A stretch of 52,576 bases of DNA, taken from Planctomycetaceae bacterium (GTDB taxonomy: Bacteria > Planctomycetota > Planctomycetia > Planctomycetales > Planctomycetaceae). The translations under genes and the position numbers were made by a program. Where the stretch lies: the NCBI GenBank assembly GCA_029243145.1, contig JAQWSQ010000095.1:1-52576 (forward strand), read 5' to 3'. Each line of letters opens with the position of its first letter. The first letter of the stretch is position 1. Positions 26,154-35,584 of this stretch are shown here, piece after piece. The notes under the pieces are model-generated. The model was given only the letters and a program-made list of their open reading frames with translations, did not search any database and had not been told where the DNA came from.

Positions 26154-28825
26154 TATTCAATGCCTCCATCGCCACGTCGCATACGGAACGGGGCGCTATT
26201 GACCACTCCGAGAACGAGGCGAGAAAATTTGTAGTGATCGTTTTCCAGACTGGTGATAATTTCATCAATGGCACAACGATCATAATATATTAGACCTCGA
26301 CCGAGTGCATATGTCAGCATTTTTTCTGTCAGATTCCGCGTAAACGGTTCTTCACGCTGCGAGAGAATCTCTATCAACTCCTTCGCACCAGCGAACTTCT
26401 GACCATCCGGGAGAACTCCCGAGTCGTCGATCGTTTTTTTGCCTTCCCGTTCTCGAAACTGGCCGACAGCGTCGAACCTTTCAAAAGCCAGACCTAATGG
26501 GTCCATCTGATTATGACACGACGCACAACCGGGATCTTCTCGATGAAGAGCCAATTGCTCGGTCAATGTCGCATCGGGTGAAGCCTTGGCCGTCTCCTCC
26601 AATTCGGGAACACCGGGCGGAGGTGGGGGAGGGGGTGTCCCCAAAATATTATCCATAATCCATTTCCCCCGTTTAACGGGAGAAGTGCGAGTGGGATTTG
26701 ACGTTAAAGCCAAAATACTCGATTGTGTCAAAACACCGGATCGCGGGGTTCCCTCCAAAGAAACTTTTTGTAGTTTCTTGCCTTTGATCTCTTCGATTCC
26801 ATAATGCTTGGCAAGCCGTTCGTTCACGAACGTGTAGTCGGCATTCAGAAAGTCGAGAATACTGCGATCTTCACGCACAATGTAATCAAAGAAGGTCAAC
26901 GTCTCAGTAATCATGTCTCGTCGCAGATTATCATCGAACGTTTTGAACCGTCGGCGATCAAAGTCAATTTCGTCCAAATTTCTGAGATTCAACCATTGCC
27001 CGCCAAAATTATCGACTAAAGCGTTTGACTTGGGATGAGCCAACATTCGGCGAACTTGTTGTTCGAGAATCTTCGGATCTTTCAATTGTTTCTTACGAGC
27101 GGCTTCTAACAATTCGTCATCGGGCATACTGCTCCACAAAAAGTAAGAAAGCCGCGATGCCAATTCGAAGTCGTCGAGTTCGCGTTTGAAATTCGGGTCG
27201 TCGGGACGCGGGTCCGCTTCGACGCGAAACAGAAAGCTGGGAGAAACTAACGCGGCTTGAAGACCGAGCCGGATCCCTGCTTCGTAGGATTCATCAAATT
27301 CTTCAACGGTCTTTTTCACTAGAGACACAAACTGCTGAACTTCTTCTGCCTGTACGGGGCGACGAAACACTTTTGGTAAGATCGAATCAAAAACTTTTGT
27401 GGCTGCCTGTTCGACGGATTGAGTCTCTCCCGGTTCGGCGATGACGATTCGCTTGTGATGTTCGGGAGGATCAATTTTAACTCCTGAGAGTGGACCTTCC
27501 AATTCAACCCAATTCACAAAGAGATTTCGATCTCGACGGTTGGTATCCTTCGCGTCTTTGTCATAGAAGTCATTGAGGAAAGAAACCGCAATGGGAAAGT
27601 CGCCCTCAACGGCCTTAAAGTCGTACTCGTATACCTGTGGCTGATTGTGCTCTTTAATTTTTTCGAGTTTGAAGGGTTTCTCATCGATATAAACTCCCAT
27701 TTCTGCGGGGTCGCGCCCCGCTTGAGTCGCACTGGCACTCACGCGGAGAATATAATCTCCTTTTTTCGCAAATTTGAATCTCGTTGTTGCCGTTCCTTTC
27801 GAGGGAAAAGAAATTCCCCCATTCGACGCACTGGCCGAATCTTTGGTTTGGAACTTGTTACCTTCTTTGCGAAGAACGGGAATGATATCCGTGTCAACAA
27901 TCACTCGCAACGTAATTTCTTCCGCGGCGGCAAGATACTTTTCCATCAGCAATGACGGCAGTGACAAAACATCGCCGATATTGTCGAACCCTTCTCCCAC
28001 ATCGTCTGCCGGAAAGTTACGACCGGGATTCATATCATCGATACCGAACAAATCGCGAATGGTGTTCGTGTATTCTGCCAAGTTGAGACGCTGGATGGTC
28101 TCGCGACCGGGATCGTTAATGGCTTCACAATCAATATTGTAAAGTGTGTTGTCCAGCCAAGCGAGAACAGGAAGTCTCTCGTCTGCTGTCGGTTGATCGG
28201 CATCACTGGGAGGCATCGCGCCGATCTCCAGAATGCTGAGAATCTTTTCCCATTTTTTGCGCGACTTCAAGACATCTGCCGTCGTTTTGTAGAGATCAAA
28301 CTGCACACCTTCTTCCGCGAATTCTCCCTCGTGACATTCGAAGCAATACTTTTTCAGAAAAGGGACTACTTCTTTTTCGAATGACGGATCGTTTTTGAGA
28401 GAGGCGACATCGAGACGATTGACGTTTCCTTCCGGTCCTTCAAAAGCAACTATTTGTGTCGAAACCGTGGAAGCTGGTGACGACTCTGCGCTGACCGTTT
28501 TATTGGTCGAAGACAGTTCGTTCGGTGACTCACCATTCATCATCATCACAACGATGATTCCCAGTACAGCAACACCTGCTCCGATGGAAACTGGCAGCTT
28601 CCAAGTCCCACTGTTCGTCACGTTTGCAGGCTTCGATTTCGTGCTCGGTTTTCGCGAAGCACGCGGAGGCGTTCTCGGCGGTTCATCGGTCCAATCGTTT
28701 TCCACTTGAGGAACACGAAAGACGGCCTGACAGTCAGAATCCGGACAGCGACCCTTGCGGCCGGCAAAACGGTCGGCCACTTTGAATTGCTTAAAGCAGG
28801 AATCGCAGGTGATATCTATGGGCAT
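26153..28825 (-). CDS. Zinc-ribbon DUF1592-type c-cytochrome (PSCyt/PSD multidomain)
   Basis: The 890-residue protein begins with a zinc ribbon (Cys7/Cys10 and Cys27/Cys32). It then has a Ser/Pro-rich linker, a transmembrane helix (about 76-96), and a cytochrome-type heme site CFECH at 161-165. The planctomycete domains follow in order: DUF1587 (RLNLAEYTNTIRDLFGID), a carbohydrate-binding-like beta insert, DUF1595 (FRRPVQAEEVQQFV), DUF1592 (ELASRLSYFLWSSMPDDELL), DUF1588 (GVLTQSSILALTSNPTRTSP and the second heme-like CASCH), and DUF1585 (MLTYALGRGL). A run of seven Pro is typical. It is likely a membrane-anchored periplasmic electron-transfer enzyme. It is the first gene of the coupled pair with DUF1552. 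Confidence 0.92.
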   Translation of the reverse strand: MPIDITCDSCFKQFKVADRFAGRKGRCPDSDCQAVFRVPQVENDWTDEPPRTPPRASRKPSTKSKPANVTNSGTWKLPVSIGAGVAVLGIIVVMMMNGESPNELSSTNKTVSAESSPASTVSTQIVAFEGPEGNVNRLDVASLKNDPSFEKEVVPFLKKYCFECHEGEFAEEGVQFDLYKTTADVLKSRKKWEKILSILEIGAMPPSDADQPTADERLPVLAWLDNTLYNIDCEAINDPGRETIQRLNLAEYTNTIRDLFGIDDMNPGRNFPADDVGEGFDNIGDVLSLPSLLMEKYLAAAEEITLRVIVDTDIIPVLRKEGNKFQTKDSASASNGGISFPSKGTATTRFKFAKKGDYILRVSASATQAGRDPAEMGVYIDEKPFKLEKIKEHNQPQVYEYDFKAVEGDFPIAVSFLNDFYDKDAKDTNRRDRNLFVNWVELEGPLSGVKIDPPEHHKRIVIAEPGETQSVEQAATKVFDSILPKVFRRPVQAEEVQQFVSLVKKTVEEFDESYEAGIRLGLQAALVSPSFLFRVEADPRPDDPNFKRELDDFELASRLSYFLWSSMPDDELLEAARKKQLKDPKILEQQVRRMLAHPKSNALVDNFGGQWLNLRNLDEIDFDRRRFKTFDDNLRRDMITETLTFFDYIVREDRSILDFLNADYTFVNERLAKHYGIEEIKGKKLQKVSLEGTPRSGVLTQSSILALTSNPTRTSPVKRGKWIMDNILGTPPPPPPPGVPELEETAKASPDATLTEQLALHREDPGCASCHNQMDPLGLAFERFDAVGQFREREGKKTIDDSGVLPDGQKFAGAKELIEILSQREEPFTRNLTEKMLTYALGRGLIYYDRCAIDEIITSLENDHYKFSRLVLGVVNSAPFRMRRGDGGIE

Positions 28826-29155
28826 GATCTTCGCTCAACGCTGAGCCGGTTATGAATGAAAGAACGCGGCAAGACTCAATCGAGTCTTCAATGTGGTGGG
28901 TCGTGGTAGGTGGGTAGGGGAACACAGTCTCCTACCATGTCCCGGTGGACTATTATACGACAGGTGAGTCTCTGTTCAAAATGTTATTTAACATCGGCAG
29001 ACCAAGCAAGTTGCGCCCAATATTTCGAGTTTTGTCGACAATACCCGGTCAGCGTAATTTGCCCGCACAAAAAATATCGACAGGAATAGTGGGGAAATCA
29101 CATTCTTCTCGCGTTAAGATCCTATGAGCGTTCAACTTATCACAGGCAGCGATCT
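28826..29155. other. Divergent promoter region
   Basis: These 330 bases separate the DUF1592 gene (minus) from the Tct operon (plus). There is no credible ORF. A short palindrome GACTCAATCGAGTC (28871-28884) is the only symmetrical site I noticed; it lies near the DUF1592 start and could be an operator. No promoter boxes are assigned. Confidence 0.4.
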
Positions 29156-30532
29156 ATGAATATGCGGACACTCTTCGTCTGGAGCCTGCTCTTCTCCTCT
29201 CTTTTAATGGGGTGTGAGAGGCAAGAAGCATTCCCCAACCGACCCATCACGTTGGTCTGTCCGTGGTCACCCGGAGGAGGAACCGATCAGGTTTCTCGTC
29301 AGATGGCATATTTTCTGGAAGCCGAACTGGGAACACCTTGCACGGTGATCAATGCGACCGGAGGACAAGGTGTCACCGGGCATCGGCGGGGGATGATGGC
29401 GCGACCGGATGGATACACGATTGCCGTCATCACGTTTGAGCTGAATACGCTCCACCACCAAAGCCTGACGACCTTGACCTATGAAGACATGATTCCGTTG
29501 ATCTCGGTCAATGAAGATGCGGCCGCGATTTGGGTGCCGGCTGACTCTCCCTGGCAAACGCTCGATGATCTGGTCGCCGACATCAAAGCCAATCCGGGAT
29601 CGCTCACTGCCTCTGGCACCGCGACGGGAGGAGCCTGGCATCTTGCCTTCGCCGGTTGGTTACAATCTGCGGGGTTAGAAACCACTGCGGTCAAATGGAT
29701 CCCCAAAGGGGGTGCCGATCCTTCCGTTCAGGAATTGATGAGCGGTGGAATCGATTTGGTTTGTTGTTCGCTGCCGGAAGCAAAACAGTATTATGATCGC
29801 GGCGAACTTCGAGCATTGGGTGTCATGGCCGAAGAAACGGTCCCCGGCTTTGAAGACATCAAGACGATGCGAGAACAAAATTTTGATTGGGTGCTTGTCG
29901 GTTGGCGCGGCTTCGCAGTCCCTCCCGGAACACCCCAAGACCGAGTGGACGTGTTACGAACTGCAATGCAGAAGATTGTTAGTGGAGAGGTCGTCATTGA
30001 TGACAAAAGTTTTCCCAAGTTCATGGACCAGCGCGGGTTTAATAATCGTTGGAGAACCAGCGATGATTTCCATGAATTTCTGGCGCGCAATGATCAGTCA
30101 CTGGGAAAACTCTTAAACTCGGACGCATTCGCCTCACTCGCTGAAGGAGCGGTCGGTCCGTACGATTTTCCCATGCTGCTGGGATTACTGCTTTCGGGAC
30201 TGGTCATCGCTCAAGTTGTCATCTCGAGGCGTATTCAGACTCCGGCGATCACCGATCAGGAGTCACTCGAAACAAGCACTCAATCCGAAAATGTCAGTTC
30301 CTCGATCATCAATGTCCTGTTTGGTCTCGGAATGGTGTTGCTCTATATTCTTCTGGCAGAAACCGTCGGCTTCCTGGTACTGACGGCGGGACTTCTCGTG
30401 ATGTTTCTCTGGAAATTGGGAACAAAACTCACTTCGGCAGCCGTCATCACCATCATTCTGGTGCCACTTGTTTACTACCTGTTTGCAGTGATACTCCGCG
30501 TTCCGTTGCCTCGCGGCTGGTGGGGGGTGTGA
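29156..30532 (+). CDS. Fused TctC-TctB: substrate-binding lipoprotein plus small membrane subunit
   Basis: The 458-residue product begins with a lipoprotein signal (LFSSLLMGC lipobox). It continues for about 320 residues as a TctC/Bug-type solute-binding domain: NRPITLVCPWSPGGGTDQ, GHRRGMMARPDGYTIAV, PADSPWQTLDDLV and the final WRGFAVPPGTPQDRV. The C-terminal 130 residues carry hydrophobic segments (PMLLGLLLSGLVIAQVVIS, IINVLFGLGMVLLYILLAETVGFLVLTAGLLVM and AVITIILVPLVYYLFAVILRVPLP) matching the TctB small subunit. Normally these are two genes. It is followed after one base by TctA, so it is a tripartite tricarboxylate-type transporter in two polypeptides, probably for an organic acid. Substrate unknown. 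Confidence 0.85.
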   Translation: MNMRTLFVWSLLFSSLLMGCERQEAFPNRPITLVCPWSPGGGTDQVSRQMAYFLEAELGTPCTVINATGGQGVTGHRRGMMARPDGYTIAVITFELNTLHHQSLTTLTYEDMIPLISVNEDAAAIWVPADSPWQTLDDLVADIKANPGSLTASGTATGGAWHLAFAGWLQSAGLETTAVKWIPKGGADPSVQELMSGGIDLVCCSLPEAKQYYDRGELRALGVMAEETVPGFEDIKTMREQNFDWVLVGWRGFAVPPGTPQDRVDVLRTAMQKIVSGEVVIDDKSFPKFMDQRGFNNRWRTSDDFHEFLARNDQSLGKLLNSDAFASLAEGAVGPYDFPMLLGLLLSGLVIAQVVISRRIQTPAITDQESLETSTQSENVSSSIINVLFGLGMVLLYILLAETVGFLVLTAGLLVMFLWKLGTKLTSAAVITIILVPLVYYLFAVILRVPLPRGWWGV

Positions 30533-30533
30533 G

Positions 30534-32063
30534 ATGGAACTTCAAACCGCATTACTCGATGTTCTGTCGTTGGAAACATTGCTGACGATCTTATTGTGTG
30601 GCGTGTTCGGATTGTTTGTGGGCTCGATCCCCGGACTGACAGCCACCATGGCGGTGGCCCTGATTGTACCGGTCACCTTTTATCTCAGCGACATTTCCGC
30701 CATTGCCGCCATTGTGACTCTCACGGCGGTCTGTATTTTCTCAGGTGATATACCCACCACACTGTTACGAATTCCGGGAACTCCCTCCTCGGCGGCATAT
30801 GTTGACGATGCGTATGCGCTGCGCCAGCAGGGACGCTACGCAGATGCACTTTCGACATCCTTGATGTTCAGCGTCACGGGTGGGCTCTTTGGAACTCTGA
30901 TACTATTTCTGTGCGCACCACAACTGGCCGTCTTGGCGAGACAGTTTGGAACTTACGAGTATTTTTGGTTGTATGCCTTGGGGCTAAGCTGCGCGGCGAT
31001 TGTATCGGGAGATTCTCGTTTGAAAGGTGCGATCGCTTTGCTTGTGGGAATTCTGTTTTCATTGGTCGGTCTCAGTGAAGTCCATTCCGAACCCCGTTTT
31101 GCCTTTGGTTCGGAAGAGCTGATCAGTGGAGTGCATTTTATACCCGCATTGATTGGGTTATTCGGTGTCTCCGAAGTATTACGAGGGTTGTGGGCGTCGG
31201 GAGGTAAAGATGCTGTCACCACATATTCTGACTTGCTGAATGTCCAACAAGAGGGGTTCTCGTTCGCCCAGCAAATCTCGCATTGGCTCTCTCGGATCTC
31301 TCGGCGTCCTTGGCAAACACTTCGTTCCTGTTCACTGGGAACGCTCATTGGAATGATTCCCGGAGCGGGGGCCGATATTGCCGCCTGGATGTCTTACACA
31401 TTTTCTAAACGCTCGTCGTCAACGCCGGAAGAATATGGCAAGGGTTCTGAAGATGGTCTTGCCGATGCGTCTGCTGCAAATAATTCGTCTTTGGCGGGTG
31501 CCTGGATTCCCGCTCTTGTGCTGGGAATACCGGGTGACTCTGTCACGGCCATCCTGATCGGCGTCTTGATGATGAAAAACATCAATCCCGGTCCCGATAT
31601 TTTTACGCAACCCGAACAGGTCACGTTAATTTACGGCATCTACATCTCGTTCATTGTGGCAAATCTCTTTTTGATTCCACTCGGCTATGTGGGGATTCGT
31701 GCCAGCGGATTCATTTTGAAAGTGCCACAACGTGTCTTGTTACCTGTGATTCTTTTGTTTTGCATCGTGGGTTCCTATGCGATCAGCAGTAGTTTGTTTG
31801 ATGTTGCGGTCATGTTGTTTTTCGGTCTCTTGGGTTTTTTCTTAGAACGATATCGTTATCCACTCGGCCCCGTAGTTCTGGGATTGTTGTTGGGAGCCGA
31901 TCTCGAGGCCAGCTTTGTTCAAAATCTGACCAAAGATCGTTCACTGCTGGCGTTCTTTTCGCGACCTTTAGCGGCGGTTTTGGGAATTGCCTGTCTATTC
32001 ATCTGGCTGACACCGGCACTATCTGCCGCTTTACGCAAGAAGCCCACCGTGCTCGAAGAGTAA
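30534..32063 (+). CDS. TctA-family transporter large membrane subunit
   Basis: The 509-residue protein is the large permease of tripartite tricarboxylate transporters, with about 11-12 hydrophobic segments. Conserved loops are GLFVGSIPGLTATMAVALIVPVTF near the N-terminus and the mirror motif LIGMIPGAGADIAAWMSYTFSKR after residue 280, together with the typical GDIPTTLLRIPGTPSSAA. It starts one base after the TctC-TctB stop, a strong sign of cotranslation. Transport is secondary, driven by a cation gradient. The substrate is not predictable from this sequence alone. Confidence 0.92.
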   Translation: MELQTALLDVLSLETLLTILLCGVFGLFVGSIPGLTATMAVALIVPVTFYLSDISAIAAIVTLTAVCIFSGDIPTTLLRIPGTPSSAAYVDDAYALRQQGRYADALSTSLMFSVTGGLFGTLILFLCAPQLAVLARQFGTYEYFWLYALGLSCAAIVSGDSRLKGAIALLVGILFSLVGLSEVHSEPRFAFGSEELISGVHFIPALIGLFGVSEVLRGLWASGGKDAVTTYSDLLNVQQEGFSFAQQISHWLSRISRRPWQTLRSCSLGTLIGMIPGAGADIAAWMSYTFSKRSSSTPEEYGKGSEDGLADASAANNSSLAGAWIPALVLGIPGDSVTAILIGVLMMKNINPGPDIFTQPEQVTLIYGIYISFIVANLFLIPLGYVGIRASGFILKVPQRVLLPVILLFCIVGSYAISSSLFDVAVMLFFGLLGFFLERYRYPLGPVVLGLLLGADLEASFVQNLTKDRSLLAFFSRPLAAVLGIACLFIWLTPALSAALRKKPTVLEE

Positions 32064-32276
32064 TCGAGTTCGAGCCTGTTAATTTGGGTGATTTGTTAGC
32101 GACTTTGAATAACAGCGTATTTGTTGCGCGTCTGCTGAATGCTCGGCCTCTTTCGGAAGATGCACAGGAGACGGTTTATTCGGTCGATGATGATTGTATC
32201 CCAAATAGCGCATCAGGGATCAATGCCGGTTATCGGGCATTCTCAATAAGGGACTTACAGCGTCTTTAGTCTATGG

Positions 32277-33086
32277 ATGGACAAAATTATGGAACGTCGA
32301 CAATTCGTAAACCTAGTTCTTTCTTCCGTAGGAACGTCTCTCGTTTTTGCGAACCCACTTCAGTTGATAGGTGCAGAGCCAATCAAGCTGGCGGCCGCTC
32401 TGGAGAATTCCAAGCTAAAAACACCCATCAAACTGTGCCGACAATGCGAACAATTGATGGACCAACATGACGACTATAAAATGGTCTTTGTCAAACGCGA
32501 ACTGATTGGTCGCGTTATGAATGAAGCCATCATGAATGTGAAAGTTCGGCAAGAGCCTTTAAGTGTCTATATGTTGTTCGGGAAACCCTATGAAGGTCGC
32601 GAAGTGATCTTTGTCGAAGGCAAAAACAATAACGAACTCCTCGTTCATGAAACTGGGATTAAATCTTTGGCTGGCACTTTATCGCTCGACCCTCATGGAT
32701 CAATGGCGATGAAAGAAAACCACCATTCCATCAACAAATTCGGCATCAAAAACCTGGTGACAGAATTAGCCGACTTGTGGATTTCAGAAGCCCATCTTCC
32801 GGGTATCGAAGTCAAATATTATCCGAAAGCAAAAATTGGCGAAAAAGCGTGCAAGACGATTGAAGTAACCCACCCGAAAGAAATCGCCGGTGCCTCTTAT
32901 CATATCACGCGATTCTATCTTGATGCCAAGACGAACATTCCAGTGCGTCTGCAACATTACAGTTTTCCCACGAAGCCGGGTGCCGAACCTGTTTTGTACG
33001 AAGAATACACGTTTCTTGAGTTTGAACCCAATCAGGGCTTCAAAGATATCGATTTTGATATCGAAAACCCTGACTACAATTTTTGA
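32277..33086 (+). CDS. DUF1571-domain secreted protein
   Basis: The 269-residue product has an N-terminal export signal with adjacent arginines (MERRQFVNLVLSSVGTSLVFANPLQ region). The remainder matches DUF1571: KLCRQCEQLMDQHDDYKMVFVKRE, then SVYMLFGKPYEGREVIFVEGKN, and LYEEYTFLEFEPNQGFKDIDFDIENPDY. The fold is related to LolA/LolB-like lipoprotein carriers, but the function is unproven. The first ATG at 32277 and a second at 32289 are both possible; the second would put the RR signal directly at the start. It ends before a bidirectional terminator-like hairpin and is convergent with the anti-sigma-like gene. Confidence 0.8.
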   Translation: MDKIMERRQFVNLVLSSVGTSLVFANPLQLIGAEPIKLAAALENSKLKTPIKLCRQCEQLMDQHDDYKMVFVKRELIGRVMNEAIMNVKVRQEPLSVYMLFGKPYEGREVIFVEGKNNNELLVHETGIKSLAGTLSLDPHGSMAMKENHHSINKFGIKNLVTELADLWISEAHLPGIEVKYYPKAKIGEKACKTIEVTHPKEIAGASYHITRFYLDAKTNIPVRLQHYSFPTKPGAEPVLYEEYTFLEFEPNQGFKDIDFDIENPDYNF

Positions 33087-33237
33087 TTTGCAACAGGTTT
33101 GCTCACTCCAGACTCATCCCAGATTCGAGTGACTTACCGTTTTTGATGGAGGCACTCGCCGATTGCGAGGAGGGCATATCGGCAGAGTGGAGAGAGAAGA
33201 CGGTCAGGGACGGCCGAAATCACTTTCTTACCTCATG

Positions 33238-33269
33238 AGAAAGACCCGGTGTCAAAGCCGGGTCTTTCT
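33238..33269. terminator. Bidirectional terminator-like hairpin
   Basis: A perfect 12-bp stem (AGAAAGACCCGG at 33238-33249 with CCGGGTCTTTCT at 33258-33269) and an 8-base loop lie between the convergent DUF1571 gene and the anti-sigma-like gene. The T/A-rich stem ends can provide the U-tract in both directions, so it may terminate both transcripts. Confidence 0.85.
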
Positions 33270-33299
33270 ATTTGCGCGGAGCAAATCTTCTGAGAGATT

Positions 33300-35429
33300 T
33301 TATTCATCCGCTTGCGCGGGAAGAATGGTCCCTTGATCCCGAACCATTCTCTTCCAACGATTCATCCAGGCACGTCTATGAGTCGGCGTGATTAGCGCTT
33401 TGTAACTTTCTTCCAACCCCGTCAATCTCGCCATTTCCAAGAATGCAAGTTCACTGAGAATCGGGCGATCGTGATCCAGAAGTGCGATCAACGACTGTGA
33501 AGCGATAGGATCGCGTGCGTCATCGGTGGAGAACCCCCACAATAATCGATCCAACTGATCCGCATCATCCCCGGGAAACGACAATTCCAGACGAGAAAGA
33601 TATTCTTCGCGCTGTTCAGGATGACGTGGCAACCACAGACGAACTTCGCTGGCCGCCGCCAATCGTGCATCTTCAAATTCGCTGACTCGCATCGTCTTGA
33701 TGAGATCCTGAACATGGTCAATCAGTCCCAGGCAAATCACCGTGTACTGAGCCATTCGTGGACGTGGATCCTCCAATAACGATTCCAGACTTTCTGCCGC
33801 AGGAAGATCGGGACGAAACCGAGTCGCGAACTCATCGATATACATCTGCTGAATGGTGGAGATGATTCCCGATTCCGGTTTCATCCAGTCGGGAGTCAAA
33901 TCATAAGGCTGAACCATCTCTGGTTTCAGCATTCCGGGGATCGAAAAGTCCACAGCCGGGACAGCAGGATCGGCACTTGGCTGCATCGAGCGAGTGGGAT
34001 CGTGCAGCACAATCTCTTGCCCTTCTGACAATGTGATTTGGCCTGTTTCACTCGCGAGACGGACGGCTCCGCTCGTCACAATGACTGTTAATCGAAAGTA
34101 GTTTTCAGGCAACGATCGTTCCGCTCCATAAACTTGAAGAGGTTTCAGCTCGATACCAACTCGTGTGCCAGCCTGATTCAATTCAAAACGCCAATCGAGT
34201 GTCCCGGTTTTGCACGCAAAAGGGGTCGGTTGCGGATTGAGCGCCTCCAGCACAATTCGTCCTTCGTGGAGCCTGACTCCTAAATCAGCCGCTTGAGAAT
34301 TGGTCATCAATTCGGCTTTCGTACCACCCTTCAAATCAAGTAAGGGGGCCTCGTTCCGCATTTCAAGAATGGCAGAGAAGGGTACCGGCACAACCAGAGA
34401 AGTTTCCTCCAACAGTTCCAGTTCATAAGGAACCGGATACCAGCCTCGTTTTGTTTCATCAAACGACAAGAGGATGCCCGCTGTGGAACGATACCGCCCT
34501 ACGGCTTTGCGTTCAGCAGGTTTCCCCGGTTGAGGTGGAACGGGGACTTCGGGTTGAGGAGCGGGAGATTCGGGAACATTTCCCGCAGGTTTCTCGGTGG
34601 GATTATTGGCCACGACGGGAGTTGACCCGTCGGTCGTCGCGGCGATCGTCGCGCCCTCGGGTTCAGGCATGTCGGGCGGTGGTGGAGGATCGATACCTTG
34701 TTCGGGATCGCCCGGCTCGGCAGAGATTGAAACGGTATCTGGTTCTTGTTTTTGCTGTGGGACAAAGTCAGGAGCTTGACCGTTCTCTTCAATTTCGTCC
34801 GGGTCAGCGGCGGCAATGGTCATCCCGTTCTCACCATCTCCGGGGGCTGCCGCAAAAAAGTTCAAAGAGGGGTCGAAACGAATCAAAGCAACCCACATTC
34901 CGATGAGCACGACAGGGATCAAAAGCGGCAATGCAGACTGCCAACGCGAATTCCGTTGCAGGTGAGCTGGAAATGGCGTCGGCTCGACTTGTTCCACGGG
35001 AGCGGGTGCGACAGTGACAGGCATCGGGATGTCGGACTTCGCGACCGTCCCGTCATCGGCGAGTGCAAACATTCGCTCTCGACTTGACTGGCTGATCTCA
35101 ATGGGCTCTCCCAAAACAAGCGTGAGAATCTGATGACAGGCGGCAACTTCCGCCAGATGAGCATCAGAACCAAGACAAACACGCTCCACATCGGCCACTT
35201 CCTGAGGAGTCAATGATCCATCGAGGTACTCGGCCACCAAATTCGGATCGAGCCCCGTTTCATTCAAATCTTCCGCAGAAAGACGACGGCGTCGCATCAC
35301 CTCCCGGATTCTTTGAGCGAGCGAAGTAGCGACGGGACTCTCGGCAATTTTCTGCCCAATTTCTTTGGATTCAGCAGGCTTTAGTTCGTCTTCCAAATAG
35401 GCCAAAAGTGTTCGTAATGTGAGTCTCAT
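33300..35429 (-). CDS. Anti-sigma-like, FecR-like membrane protein with proline-rich linker
   Basis: The 709-residue protein starts with two similar helical units (LLAYLEDELKPAESKEIGQKI and LVAEYLDGSLTPQEVADVERV) that recall anti-sigma factor domains binding a sigma factor in the cytoplasm, but without the zinc-ligating His/Cys. A transmembrane helix is at about 166-185 (LPLLIPVVLIGMWVAL). A long Pro/Glu-rich linker follows, then an extracytoplasmic beta-rich region with FecR-like character (ILEMRNEAPLLDLKGGTKAELM) and a helical, HEAT-like end. Role as a transmembrane signalling protein is inference; no partner sigma gene is adjacent. Start ATG at 35429 with AGGTAA upstream. Confidence 0.65.
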   Translation of the reverse strand: MRLTLRTLLAYLEDELKPAESKEIGQKIAESPVATSLAQRIREVMRRRRLSAEDLNETGLDPNLVAEYLDGSLTPQEVADVERVCLGSDAHLAEVAACHQILTLVLGEPIEISQSSRERMFALADDGTVAKSDIPMPVTVAPAPVEQVEPTPFPAHLQRNSRWQSALPLLIPVVLIGMWVALIRFDPSLNFFAAAPGDGENGMTIAAADPDEIEENGQAPDFVPQQKQEPDTVSISAEPGDPEQGIDPPPPPDMPEPEGATIAATTDGSTPVVANNPTEKPAGNVPESPAPQPEVPVPPQPGKPAERKAVGRYRSTAGILLSFDETKRGWYPVPYELELLEETSLVVPVPFSAILEMRNEAPLLDLKGGTKAELMTNSQAADLGVRLHEGRIVLEALNPQPTPFACKTGTLDWRFELNQAGTRVGIELKPLQVYGAERSLPENYFRLTVIVTSGAVRLASETGQITLSEGQEIVLHDPTRSMQPSADPAVPAVDFSIPGMLKPEMVQPYDLTPDWMKPESGIISTIQQMYIDEFATRFRPDLPAAESLESLLEDPRPRMAQYTVICLGLIDHVQDLIKTMRVSEFEDARLAAASEVRLWLPRHPEQREEYLSRLELSFPGDDADQLDRLLWGFSTDDARDPIASQSLIALLDHDRPILSELAFLEMARLTGLEESYKALITPTHRRAWMNRWKRMVRDQGTILPAQADE

Positions 35430-35584
35430 TATATGCTTACCTGTTGATGGGTAATGTTTTGATTCATGATTTCCAAAGGGATTTCCTGCTTCGATCCTGA
35501 TAAACTGAGTGACCAGGCATCGACTCCGTCATGAGTATATGTGGGAGTCGGACGACGATATCTTGCCGCAATCAGGGAAGAAAA

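Noticed and set aside
32084..32269. 61-codon frame between TctA and the DUF1571 gene
   Set aside because: No ribosome-binding site, no recognisable features, and short enough to occur by chance.
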